Assembly (NCBI GenBank): GCA_038501195.1
Contig: JBBPUQ010000001.1
Coordinates: 6,696,001 to 6,760,000 of the forward strand
DNA length: 64,000 nt
Origin: Nemania diffusa
Lineage: Eukaryota; Ascomycota; Sordariomycetes; Xylariales; Xylariaceae
Direction: 5' to 3'
The notes under the pieces are model-generated. The model ran no database searches, was not told the origin of the DNA, and saw only the letters and a list, made by a program, of their open reading frames with translations. A program made the position numbers and the translations under genes. Within the stretch, counting starts at the first letter, position 1; every line of letters begins with the position of its first letter. This document shows, one piece after another, positions 25,218 through 35,271 of this stretch.

Positions 25218-26207
25218 ATGATCGAGCAGTTGTTAATGTACGAGCCGATGCCGCCGCAGATATTAGGGGCGACGCGTACTGCTCCATACTCCAGAACCAC
25301 TCCCAGCGTACCACTTGAGCACCCCCCGGCTGCACTCGACTGGCACAGAAACAAGAAAATCGTGCCTCGCTGGGCCGATATCGATCCGTCCTCTCTGACT
25401 CGTGAACAACTTGCCGTCATCACACAAGACCGTGTTGAGCAGGTTGCGCACGACGTAGCTAGCACTTGGACCTACGCATCCCGTCGTGAAGCCCACCCTG
25501 TCCTTGAGTACCTTTACCTCGGTCCCTCCAACGTTGCACGCGACCGCCAGTGGCTCAAGGAGAAAGGCATCACCATGATCATGGGCGTTCGAGATACCCG
25601 CCAGGTCGGCTCCAATATCATGGCCTACCACCACATAGCCGAAGAAATGCACATCGAGGCTCGATACGTCGATGTCTCGGGCTCCCACGAGCTAGCCAGC
25701 GCGTTCCCTGCGGCTATCCGCATAATCAACGAGCACATGCTTAACATATATCATAGCCAAAGCGTGCGGCCATACCCCATAACGGAAGGCCCGACCATGA
25801 TGATTAATGAGGATATTTTCGAACGAGGCAGGATCCTGGTCTTCTGCGAGACAGGCAACGAGCGCTCCGCGAGCGTCGTGTGCGCGTATCTGATGTCCAT
25901 CCTCGGCATGCCTGCTGTCGAAGCCTACCAGTTCCTCAGCTGCAAGCGTTTCTGCGTCAGTCTAGACGACACCATGAAACAGATCCTCAAAGCATACGAG
26001 GATATCCTGGCAGCGGAACGCATGGTACACAAGTTCGAACTCGACGCTAAACCTGTCCTGGTCCCGCCGAGGGGGGCCAAGAGAGCAATTGAGGAAACCG
26101 TCGATGTGGACGACAATGGCTTAGAGACAGGCACAGACCGAACTCAGGGCTTGGACAGCGAACATTACGCGGGTCGCAGAGGCTTTCAGCCGTTTATCGA
26201 TAATTAA
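25218..26207 (+). CDS. STYX-like dual-specificity phosphatase-domain protein
   Basis: At least 329 residues, or 370 if an upstream exon from 25010 is joined. The middle matches the dual-specificity phosphatase fold: EYLYLGPSN opening, ITMIMGVRD, a YVDVSGS strand, and the active-site loop VFCETGNERSAS followed by CAYLMSILGM and EAYQFLSCKR. The Cys-X5-Arg core (C-ETGNE-R) is intact, but the usual His before the Cys is Phe. STYX pseudophosphatases lose the Cys instead, so this is a variant loop whose activity cannot be judged from sequence. An insertion with MMINEDIFE precedes the loop, and the C-terminal tail is acidic. Likely cytosolic or nuclear; the substrate is unknown. Confidence 0.75.
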   Translation: MIEQLLMYEPMPPQILGATRTAPYSRTTPSVPLEHPPAALDWHRNKKIVPRWADIDPSSLTREQLAVITQDRVEQVAHDVASTWTYASRREAHPVLEYLYLGPSNVARDRQWLKEKGITMIMGVRDTRQVGSNIMAYHHIAEEMHIEARYVDVSGSHELASAFPAAIRIINEHMLNIYHSQSVRPYPITEGPTMMINEDIFERGRILVFCETGNERSASVVCAYLMSILGMPAVEAYQFLSCKRFCVSLDDTMKQILKAYEDILAAERMVHKFELDAKPVLVPPRGAKRAIEETVDVDDNGLETGTDRTQGLDSEHYAGRRGFQPFIDN

Positions 26208-28080
26208 TGAACGAGCATTATTCATTATACTTAGTGCGCCTGAGCAGCGCTGCTTGTCCTTTGCTCATTTTTGTCTTTTCCCTCGACAGACAACCTTTTT
26301 TTACTACTTCTACGATGCATAAATGGAGTTTCAGATACGAGTACAAATCTCGGCTATCACGATCATCAGGGACGCAAAACCGGGGCCCATCCTTCCCCTT
26401 AGGAGTCTCGGGGTGAGGGATCATATCATGACATTGGACGGACGGACACGCGAAGGGGTAACAGGGCATAGGCGTTATGGCTTGAATCGGTTTCATGAGT
26501 TATTCATACTCTTTCTGCGGTTGTTTTTTCTCTCGTTTTTTCTCTAGTTTGTTTGGCCTTCTACTGCTTATGAGAGCTAGATACGTGCCCGTGATACAAA
26601 TTAGAACAGGAATTGAGTTGCGCCTTCATCATACGTTTTCCCATGATTGATCATAAGCACGCACGCGCGCGAATCATGTCTCGGCTGCTTGTCCATGTGA
26701 GGAATTTGCGCGCGTCTGACTCGTCATGATAGCGAACCGGTCACCCTGAGGACTACATATAAGCGAGCGAAGCACTCCTCTCGCTCTCGACGCTGTGGAC
26801 CCTCTCTCTCTCCCCGGCTGTGGCCCGGCGCAGGGATTCCCACCACACCTTTCCCCGGTCCCCGCCGCCGCCCGACCCACGGCCCCTCCCCTTCCCCGGT
26901 TGCACCATCGAGCCTGTCGTCGGTGTATCCTGCCACAAAAGCAAGGGGGGCCGCGGGATGGGGGAACTGCCAAGATTCGAGACCTGATTCGCGCCCTCTC
27001 GCCCTGCTCTGTAGTGTCTATCTAGATGTCGCACCTCATGTGGCCGCACGGACTTCTGTGTCAGTCACGCGCGCGCGCGCGGAGCTGTGGATTAGATAGG
27101 GGGGCAGGGAGAGGACGCTCTTTTATTGCTTTCCCCCTTTTTGCGCGAAAGGCGTGGCACCCGTGGCACCGAGATGGCGGGAAGGGTATGTATGTAGGTA
27201 GAGACCCCCACCCTTTACGGCACTTCCGCGGGGACCCAGGCTGGCGGGTTCGTGGGACGGCGAATGGGGCGCATAATACGCTATGCATCATCGCTTATCG
27301 GGGAGGCGTCTGAAGAGTGGGATGGGCTGGCCGGGGTTGAAACATGGAGGCGAAGGAGGCTGAGGTCGGGGGTGGGGGGAGAGAGAACTTGGGGGTTGTG
27401 TTTTGGCGCGCGGACACACAACGCTGATTTTTTGGGTATCGCGCGTGGCTGCATGTGATGGTGGCAACGTTCGGGGGTTTATGGTTGGCTTGTTTACCGT
27501 GTTTCTCGGGGCGTTGGACTGGCGTAGTGAATGGTTGACAGGCGTGGAATGGAAAGGAGGAGGTGAATGTTGGTGCTAGGAGGCATGGAAACAATGGAGG
27601 TGTATAACACCGGCTGGACAGGACTACTTGACTGGCTCTCGCCCTGGGAGTTTGCTATCGAGGCGATCGGAGGGGGGAGGGCCCGTGTTGTTTGTGCCCT
27701 TGCGTGGGATGTGGGACGTGGGACGCTTAAGCTGGGAATAGTACACAAACTTGTCTTAGACGTGCCAGGTTTTCCGACTCTATCTCAGCTCCCGCTCGGT
27801 CGACTATGAGACAATGATATATGCGCTATATGCTAACGCTCGGTAATTGTGATCGAACATCGAGGCGGCTGTGTTCTAGAACCACCTCCCTACTTACGTA
27901 AGTCTCTCTTCTCTATATACCAACGTCTTGCCCCTTTTACCCTCTACAAGCGCATGTATCGCCATCACAAGCCATACATGCAGTGCATGCTGCCAACCTT
28001 GCTCACTAGCAGCCGCCGCCTCTCAACGGATACCACCGACTCTCGCACATCCTAACTGCTGGTCTTAGCTCGTTGCCGCC
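26208..28080. other. Long intergenic region, GC-rich in the middle
   Basis: The first 400 bases are the 3' region of the phosphatase-like gene. 26750-27450 is GC-rich with a (CG)n run at 27066-27080 and pyrimidine-rich stretches, and generates many long but incoherent frames on both strands. 27850-28080 is a plausible leader for the next gene. No tRNA or conserved gene was found. Confidence 0.55.
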
Positions 28081-29091
28081 ATGGCGCCTGGCGATATCCG
28101 CTACTCAACCCTCCCGCGGCAGGAGGCGCCAGATCTGACAGGAACACCCACACCGCCACCACCTTCACTTGCATCGCAATCGCCATTGCTGTCGCCTACA
28201 ATCACACTCACTGAGGACTTGGGGTTCCTTCCTCCAACGCCACCCCTATCTCCATCTTCCTCTTCCTCTTCTTCTTCCTCTTTATCTACATATCATACCA
28301 CCGCCAAGACCACACAATCTTCCGGATGCAGCATCTCCACAGCAGAGCTCTTCCCGGGACTCCGCCGCGAGCGGCTCTTGCTCTGTGGCTTCACGGATGA
28401 GCAGAACAGCAGTATTAGGAACCTCCTCGCCGTCGTCGACGACGTGCAGAGGCGGCTGCGGACCGCATACGCAAAAGAGAGGGAGACGGGGGGTTACTTC
28501 CAGCCTGACGCACACCGCCAGATCATCCGCGAGCACAAGATCGGGGACTGGATGGTCGTGAGGTTAGGATACTGGGAGGCGCTAGTGGCGATTCGGGGGG
28601 TGCTTGGGGAGGGTGGCCACGATGGAAACGAGAGTGACCATGGTAATGGGCACGAGGGTGGTAATGGTAATAATGGTAATGATGGTCATGGGGATCGGGA
28701 TGAGAATGGCGGTGAGATGGGCAATAATGGCAGTGAGGACGAGACCGAGGACGAGGACGGAAATGAGAATATCGACATCGACAGGGAACGAGAGAGGGAG
28801 AAGGAGAGGGAGATAGAAAGGGGACAAGACAGGGACAAGAGATACGACCGCGTCGTCGCCACGCTCAAGGATTTCATCAAGATGCTCACGACTCTCAAGG
28901 ACAAGGCACTGAAGGACAAGATGCAGGTCAACAAGCAGCGGTACACACACACGGGACAGTGGCTGAACTTCCTCACGATCGGCGCCGGCGTTCTCATCTA
29001 CATCAAGAACATATTCCTCGCAGCGCCCGCCGCCATGGTTGGCGTCATGGGCGCGGGCGCGAACGCCACGGTGTATGGGGGCGAGATCTAG
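28081..29091 (+). CDS. Hypothetical protein with acidic linker and C-terminal membrane segment
   Basis: A 336-residue frame begins in an excellent context (GCCGCCATGGCG). Residues 1-85 are Pro/Ser/Thr-rich with a nine-residue serine run. About 88-190 is an ordered, mainly helical region (ELFPGLRRERLLLCGF ... GDWMVVRLGYWEALVAI). About 190-245 is a Gly/Asn/Asp/Glu-rich low-complexity linker. It is followed by alternating Arg/Glu (EREREKEREIERG) and a Lys-rich helix. Residues about 300-326 are hydrophobic, ending in a small Gly/Ala-rich tail, so it may be tail-anchored. I recognise no family. The frame and the codon bias outside the linker look genuine. Confidence 0.6.
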   Translation: MAPGDIRYSTLPRQEAPDLTGTPTPPPPSLASQSPLLSPTITLTEDLGFLPPTPPLSPSSSSSSSSSLSTYHTTAKTTQSSGCSISTAELFPGLRRERLLLCGFTDEQNSSIRNLLAVVDDVQRRLRTAYAKERETGGYFQPDAHRQIIREHKIGDWMVVRLGYWEALVAIRGVLGEGGHDGNESDHGNGHEGGNGNNGNDGHGDRDENGGEMGNNGSEDETEDEDGNENIDIDREREREKEREIERGQDRDKRYDRVVATLKDFIKMLTTLKDKALKDKMQVNKQRYTHTGQWLNFLTIGAGVLIYIKNIFLAAPAAMVGVMGAGANATVYGGEI

Positions 29092-29710
29092 AGGGTAATG
29101 ACGACGACGACGACGATGATAATGATGATCGGACGATAGTGAGCATCCAGATTGCATACACATGATGAACCGTGGGCATGGAAGCCTCGAGGATTAGAGG
29201 TCCGGGATAAAGAACTTGTAGCCCACACGGGAAAAGCTTCTCACGTAACTTCCGCCAAATATAATTAGAATTGAATCATCAACTTCCGTACCTACCTGTA
29301 CCTAGGTACCTACATACCTAAAGCTCGCACAGCTATCTTGGAAAGCTCGTCCCGGCAGGAGCGGTGCTGGTTAGCTAGCACGGCTCCTGCCCTAGGTGTG
29401 AGGTACTCCTAAGCCTAGACGGTACCTACCTCGTACCTACCCTACCTACCTATCCAACGCATTCTTGATAAGTGCATCTGCGAGTGCCCTACGCCTACCT
29501 AGCTCTTCATTAAAAGGGCTTCCTTGAACGATCACCACCGAATTAGCGATTCAACCTTTCACCTTACTCGACACGTTAATGCACCTAGCCTTGTAGACAA
29601 CGCGCGCCTTCTAGCATTCATCATATTTCTCCCTCGCATTTCTCCCTCGCATTTCTCCCTCACAATATATGATCAAGCCAACCCCCGATATTCAGCAAAC
29701 CGCCATCGTG
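29092..29710. other. Intergenic region with short tandem repeats
   Basis: A GAC/GAT trinucleotide tract at 29098-29130, TACCTAGGTA at 29299-29308, and many CTACC words at 29400-29460. Three tandem copies of a 13-mer (ATTTCTCCCTCGC; third copy with one change) lie at 29625-29663, just upstream of the next gene's start. Confidence 0.7.
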
Positions 29711-30593
29711 ATGAGTTCTGAGCAGATCCGAGACCAGCCGGGCGGCCAGCCAATGCCCTCACCAAGCTCCAAACAACAACTTGGACAGAAGAGAGGTGGA
29801 AATGAGGATACTAACAATGGAGAAGAAGGTTCATGACTTCACAAAGGCGAATTGGCAACTGAAGGTTGTAGCTAACTAATTCACAGATCGGCAAGCAAAG
29901 CCGTCTAAGACTAGTAAACCCGACGATGGTGTACCTGACCCTAGTAGGTTATCAACCTACCTTCTTACTAACGATTTGTTTTAATACCTACTTACACTCG
30001 ACCTAGTCGCAAAAGCTCTATTGGATGTTGCTTCTCCCTCGATACTGAAGAGAATTTGCACTGAAGTCCTGAGAGACAAAATCGCAGGGGCTAAACTTGG
30101 GGAAGAGATCATCTCATGCAGCTCGGACATAGTGGACTATTGCAGAGATGAGGCAAACAAAGAAATGAAAGCGATCATAAGTGAGGCTCATCAAGCACTA
30201 GATGAACTTGAGGCGACAGCTATTAAAAATAAGGGCGAGTGCGAGGGTTGGCCTCGTACGCTAATATCTCAATTTCTCCGTCGAATCAAGTCTTTGAGCA
30301 ATCGTACCTTGTTTGTCAAAGGGCCCGATCTGGCATGCAGAGCACTTGTCGAAGTTACTAACTTGTGTATAAAGTATTGGCACGATGAGGCGTTGAGGAT
30401 TAAAGGCCTCGGCGAGGACGACTTTGACGATTTCCTTGATCAGGTCGACAATCTCATGCTAGTTATCTGCGAAACGCAAAAGCAGAAGGGGGAAGACAAA
30501 TGGTTGAGGGATATGTATCTGAAAATTGTGGACACAAAAAAGCCTGGAACGTACCGATATCAGCGCACTCTCAAGTTCCTCGAGGGACTCTGA
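29711..30593 (+). CDS. Hypothetical helical protein
   Basis: Three exons are predicted: 29711-29828, 29887-29943 and 30007-30593, giving 253 residues. The two introns (58 and 63 bases) have CTAAC-type branch points and AG acceptors, and all phases agree. The first donor (GTTCAT) is non-consensus. The N-terminal 55 residues are Gln/Gly/Ser/Lys-rich and probably disordered. The rest is strongly helical and charged (DVASPSILKRICTEVL, LDELEATAIKNKGE, EDDFDDFLDQVDNLML). No membrane segment, signal peptide or catalytic motif was seen. I recognise no family. It could be a lineage-specific gene; codon use is less GC-biased than in its conserved neighbours. Confidence 0.55.
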
Positions 30594-31049
30594 GCATTGG
30601 TGATACCGTGTTGCCGGGGCGGACAGCACTGGGAGAGGGCCTTGCCATAAGAATGACCTGGTCATCTATTATAGGCTTGTACTTGCCATCTGGAAACTCA
30701 GCTCTGGGCATATAGCGAGCTAAAACATGCTAGCTTCTTTAATTCTCGGCTGAGGAATGTCGACACGAGTAAGCTGGTGGTAAAGAGTCGCACTACATTC
30801 TGCAATTCTTTTATAGTTCTATGAGAAAATAAACGCGTTGATACCAGCCCTCGTTGAAATAATGATAGTAGGCAGGTAGTAATTTCAAGGTGCAATTGGT
30901 CCAATTTTGAAGTGTGCATGCGCAAGTCATAATACCCAACCGCCTATTATTACCATATAGCTGTCTCTTTGCCGCTTACTTCTCCCCAACCGTAAAACTG
31001 GTTCCTAGCCCTGACATGAACACTTATCATCCCAGTCTCAAAAGTCTGT
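30594..31049. other. Intergenic spacer
   Basis: Between two convergent 3' ends. Nothing beyond chance frames was seen. Confidence 0.6.
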
Positions 31050-31744
31050 TTATGCTTTGACATTCCCTACTTTACCAGCCAAGGCCTGAACCACAGCTTC
31101 AAGCGCCGGCTTATCCGCTCCTCGGACCTTATCAACCAGCCCATCGTCAGTGAGACCGACCGACGGACGCGCCTTCAAGCCCTCGACAGCCACACCCTTG
31201 GGCACACCATCCTGGAAGAACATGAAGGTCGGCATAGCCGTGACACCGTACTGCTGGGCAACGTTGCCGACGTGGTCAACGTTGACCTTGGCAAAGGCAA
31301 GCTGGCCAGCGGACGCGTGGCTATCGGCCAATTTTGAGAAGATGGGCGCGATGGCGCGACATGGCGGGCACCAGTCCGCGTAGAAGTCCACTACGACGTG
31401 GGTCGTGGAGGACAAGAGGGCGCGCAGTTCGGCGGCCTCGGCTATCTTGTAGACATTGCCCGAGGTTTCTGGGATGGGTGACCGATCCGTGAAGAATATC
31501 TTACAGGCTAGCGTGTTAGTGTGAAGAGACAGGCGGTGAAAGAGCCATTGTGTTGGGATATCAGATTATATGCCAAAAATACAATAGTCGTATAATAGAT
31601 TGTTTCAGACAACAGGGGTTGGCAGAAACAGGTAGGCTGTATCTAGGCCCAAACGAGATCAATTCTCCGATTGAGAGAAGAACGTACCGCCTTGATGATC
31701 GTAAAAGAAAGGAACGCTAAAATGATGTAATAGATCGTTTCCAT
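31050..31744 (-). CDS. Membrane-anchored thioredoxin-domain protein
   Basis: The thioredoxin fold is clear: VVVDFYADWCPPCRAIAP, KVNVDHVGNVAQQYGV and the cis-Pro loop AMPTFMFFQDG. The active site is WCPPC, not the classical WCGPC. There is no ATG in the body; the frame extends upstream without one. An exon at 31688-31744 starts MET and encodes a 19-residue hydrophobic segment (YYIILAFLSFTII), a likely signal anchor. It joins the body after a GTACGT donor. The best in-frame acceptor (ending AAG at 31500) is weak, so the junction is tentative; predicted length is 168 residues. It may be a secretory-pathway or ER thiol-disulphide protein. Its redox role is inferred from the CPPC motif. Confidence 0.75.
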
Positions 31745-32347
31745 GGTAAGGCCGAGAGGCTGCTCAGGTGATTAGGTAGGCGGGTTGACAGTGCTTATGT
31801 TGGGTCTTCTTGTCGCGCTCCAAATTGAGGGATGAGAACAAACTGGGTTAGAATGTCAGGGGATTAGGTATGTAGGTATCTAATGTGTAGCAAGCACCTG
31901 TGGCGGTAGTCCTATTGTGGCTGGTGAATATGCACCAGCCACAACTTCAAAATTACCTATTAGCACTGAGTCCGAACACTTTTTCCCAAACCACATCACA
32001 TACTAGGGGAGTACACATTGCAGCTTATTAGTCCGGTTTAGATCACACAACTACGGCCGCTACTGCTTGATTGTTTTACTATAAATAAGCCCATTTATGA
32101 AAATTAATGAAACCATTCAGGTTACCTATTGCGATCAGCCACTCGCGTCAGCCCAGATAATACGCGACGGAGTCGCTTAGTTGAGGTTGGGGTCTCAGTA
32201 TCCATGTGACAAGTATTGGTTCAAGTTAATATATGTCAATTCATGCATCATGCTATGTCCCCATTTTCATCGGTCTTAGTTATGAGAACTGACAAACTCA
32301 ATTACGACAGCTCTAGTCTCCGGTATCTAGGGACAATGGTTATCCGC
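31745..32347. other. Intergenic region
   Basis: Lies between the thioredoxin start and the 3' end of the leftward secreted protein gene, so it contains the thioredoxin promoter. No gene is supported. Confidence 0.6.
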
Positions 32348-33253
32348 TCATCTTTTCAACGATGCTGTTGGCGTCGGGGTAGTTGTCGTTGTCGATGATG
32401 TCGGACTGCCACCTCCGTTCCTCTTCACTACCACAGCCTGCACAACCTGGCCAACGCTATTGAATACGATATTGACTAGAGCATTGAGTGGTGCATACGA
32501 GTACGTCTTCTGGATCAAGCCGCCGTCCAGAATCTCCTGCGCTCCCGTATATGTCATGTTCTGCTGGTAATTACCGACAATTGAGCTCAGAAGATTTCCA
32601 GTTGCTCCCCCAACCTCCTGCACGATGTTGCCCAGATTGTCGATGATGAAGTTGATTTGCGAATCCCCGTTCACTATCGACCCGAGGAGCCCGTCTACTT
32701 CGCCGACGACCGCCCCCACGAGATCAGTGACCTCGTTGATGACATTGATGAGAAGGGGATTGAGGTTGAGTGTCTCGAGTGTTCGATTGACTATGTCCAC
32801 CAAATTGCCCAGGCGGACGATCAGTTCTAGCTGGGCGTCCACATCTGAGATGGTTATGTTGACTTTAGTGACTCCGATTTGGATGCCCGCATTGATTTCG
32901 ACGAGCGACGCGACCTGAGCAGCTAGGTTTATTTCCGCGCTCAGGTCATCCACGTCAAGCTCGATCCTTCCGACGTGGAGTTCCGGGACTTGAAGGTACA
33001 CATCTGGAGGCGAAGATCCTGTAGGGCTCGACGTAGAAATCGTTGTCGTACCAGTGCCGGACACTTCACTAGAGGAAGTTTCCGATGACGAGCTAGATGT
33101 GTCGCTGGTTGAGAGACTTGTCACAGGGTCTGTCAGCGTTGTTGGTGCTGGTGCCGTGGTACCAGTGGTAGAGAGCGTTGGGTCAGTTTGCGCCGCGGTT
33201 AAGGCCAGTAGCAGAGAGCTGCAGAGCCATGACAGGCTTAAATGACTGTGCAT
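32348..33253 (-). CDS. Secreted Ser/Thr-rich protein, member of a local paralogue pair
   Basis: An intronless 301-residue protein with a signal peptide (about residues 1-21, cleavage likely after LTAAQ). A Ser/Thr/Pro-rich, probably O-glycosylated stretch runs to about residue 80. A conserved domain follows with repeating hydrophobic patterns: VGRIELDVDDLSAEINL, NAGIQIGVTKVNITI, VRLGNLVDIVNRTLETLNLN. It ends with VGNYQQNMTYTG and SVGQVVQAVVV, then a Thr-rich tail. It is homologous to the divergently transcribed gene at 33852, with the same blocks in the same order. The alternating pattern suggests a beta-rich or amphipathic surface-binding domain. Cell-wall or extracellular location is likely; function unknown. 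Confidence 0.75.
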   Translation of the reverse strand: MHSHLSLSWLCSSLLLALTAAQTDPTLSTTGTTAPAPTTLTDPVTSLSTSDTSSSSSETSSSEVSGTGTTTISTSSPTGSSPPDVYLQVPELHVGRIELDVDDLSAEINLAAQVASLVEINAGIQIGVTKVNITISDVDAQLELIVRLGNLVDIVNRTLETLNLNPLLINVINEVTDLVGAVVGEVDGLLGSIVNGDSQINFIIDNLGNIVQEVGGATGNLLSSIVGNYQQNMTYTGAQEILDGGLIQKTYSYAPLNALVNIVFNSVGQVVQAVVVKRNGGGSPTSSTTTTTPTPTASLKR

Positions 33254-33851
33254 TCTGACAGTGAACGAGTGAATGAAGACAGTGATTCAAAGCGACGAGA
33301 CAGTCTCTGAGACTTCAACCTTTTTGACCAGCGCAAACTCGCCCTGCTAAGTACAAGTCATGCAGAGTAGAATCTACTTGATTTGGGATACACCATCACT
33401 CCCCGGCCATTCGAATTTATAACGCATAAAGAAAGGAGAACAACACACGCCATGATTGGGACAATTGTTGAAGCGGCTGACCAGTATGCTGGATCTTAAA
33501 AGGAACACTATAGAGATTGCAGGGACTCCTATACACAATTTCAAGGTCGTGCGACTATAAAGGCCAATCGGACCAAATGCTCCCCCCGGCCGGGCCGGCC
33601 CTTGCTAAACACCCATTCGGGACGAACCTCACCCATGAGCTTCCCCACGACGTCATGTCTATAGTAATTTAACTCGCCGTATGTTAGCCGCTAGCTCACA
33701 AGCGACCAATTACAGCTCTCATCACTTGAAGTGCATGATGAGGTCTGGGATTTATACCTTAGCTTAGCTCCATTCTTGAACCATCTAGATTGCTCTTAGA
33801 TCTATGTTCTAGATACGCTCGACAATTTTCCTACCCTCACTATCGCTCAAC
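33254..33851. promoter_or_regulatory. Shared divergent promoter of the secreted pair
   Basis: A 598-base region separates the two divergent starts. TATA-like and pyrimidine-rich elements occur near both ends (GATTTATACC near 33750; CCTACCCTCAC just before the right-hand ATG). No regulator site is recognised. The arrangement suggests co-regulation of the paralogues. Confidence 0.5.
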
Positions 33852-34745
33852 ATGATTTCACTCGTTTCTAAGCGGAATTTCTTCCTCTTCGCGTATTTGC
33901 TTTCTCTCGTTTCAGCGCAGTCCAACGGTTATTTTGGCTACGAGCTTCATAAGCGCGGAGACCCGGAATCGACAAACTACGAAACCGCGAGCACTCCGGG
34001 GGTTGACCTCCCAGTAGACCCGGATGTGTTCCTCAACGCGTCTGTCTCTGTCGGCGAGATTTACATCGAAGTCGACAATATCACGGCGAAAATCAACCTC
34101 GATGCCAAAGTCCTCAACTTGCTCAAATTCAACGCCGGCGTAGTTGCATCAATCGATCGAGTCTCCTTGCAAATCCAGAACGTCAGCGCCAAGGTGCTTC
34201 TCGAGGCGAGACTGGGCAACGTGGTGCAGATGATAGATGACGTTTTGAACGTCATCGACCTGAACCCCGTCGTCGCGACACTAGGGAATGCCGTCGGCAA
34301 TCTAACGGGAACCGCCCCGACCACGTCAAGTTCAAGTACGGCGTCCTCCACCACCAACACCAAGAGAGATCTCCTAGATTATAACATCCAGCACAATATC
34401 CTCTACTCCATCAACGACTATTCAGGCCAGACACACACTAATCGTGTTCTGGAGCAGCAGAGCGGGACCATATATGACGTTTTCCTCGACAATGACGGCA
34501 ATGAGCACGGGCGCCAGGTTGTCGGTTCCTACAGCCAGGACATGACATTTACTGGCCACAACAGATCGACAACTATAGACGAGCAGGCGGTATTCGAATT
34601 GGGTTACATGTACACTCCGTTTCCTGGCTTGGATGTGGTTTCTAATGTCTACGTTACTCCGAGTGGTCAAGTGGTAAAGGCGCAAGTTGTTGCTGAAGCT
34701 GGAGGCGGCGGAACGAGCACGATTAGTGATGATCAGGATCAATAA
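33852..34745 (+). CDS. Secreted protein, divergent paralogue of the gene at 32348-33253
   Basis: A 297-residue intronless protein with a signal peptide (about 1-22, ending LVSAQ). A possible Kex2-type KR site follows at about residue 34. The domain shares blocks with its neighbour: VGEIYIEVDNITAKINLDAKV, NAGVVASIDRVSLQIQNV, ARLGNVVQMIDDVLNVIDLNP, VGSYSQDMTFTG and SGQVVKAQVV. Unlike the neighbour it lacks the long N-terminal Ser/Thr region. It carries a Ser/Thr stretch plus a Lys-Arg site in mid-protein (TNTKRDLL), so it might be processed into two chains. Identity between the two is low but collinear, so the duplication is old. Function unknown. Confidence 0.75.
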   Translation: MISLVSKRNFFLFAYLLSLVSAQSNGYFGYELHKRGDPESTNYETASTPGVDLPVDPDVFLNASVSVGEIYIEVDNITAKINLDAKVLNLLKFNAGVVASIDRVSLQIQNVSAKVLLEARLGNVVQMIDDVLNVIDLNPVVATLGNAVGNLTGTAPTTSSSSTASSTTNTKRDLLDYNIQHNILYSINDYSGQTHTNRVLEQQSGTIYDVFLDNDGNEHGRQVVGSYSQDMTFTGHNRSTTIDEQAVFELGYMYTPFPGLDVVSNVYVTPSGQVVKAQVVAEAGGGGTSTISDDQDQ

Positions 34746-35271
34746 AACAATACTGTTAAAACCCCATGTTGAGATTCTCGCGCCTTTTGTATGGTCTAGT
34801 ACACAAAACTTTATTGCGATTCTGTCACGGAAAAACGACGCTGTCAATCCATAGTTGAATTAGCAGTATATAGGGGCTCTACGCGTTAGATTTTCTACCA
34901 CGTGCTTCTATTCTACAATTGTTTATTTCCACATAACCCTACAAGGACATTAAGTGGTGTCTCAATCGAACTATTTTTGTATCGCGGGTAGTGACTATTG
35001 TGAAGACCGGATTCATTCCAGCTTATAAGGCAAAAGAACTGCAGTTGCAGTGTAATAGCTGTTCATCAAAAATCTGATCCAACTATAATCCAAAAACGTG
35101 AAATATATAATCCAAAAAACCACCGCATGAGTTCTATAAAAAGTAATAATACATGGGAAGAGTTTTCAGAAGGGTTCTTATCCAACTTAAAAGTCCTTGG
35201 CTTCCTCTCCTCTTACATCCCACTGCATTATACCGATAAAATACGGAGACTAGGGCTCACTGCCGTAGACC
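34746..35271. other. Intergenic spacer
   Basis: Between convergent 3' ends of the secreted protein and the laccase. AT-rich, with nothing recognisable. Confidence 0.6.

Noticed and set aside
26674..27748. Cluster of 70-100 codon frames on both strands
   Set aside because: High GC content removes stop codons; the translations are Arg/Pro/Gly-rich without coherent structure.
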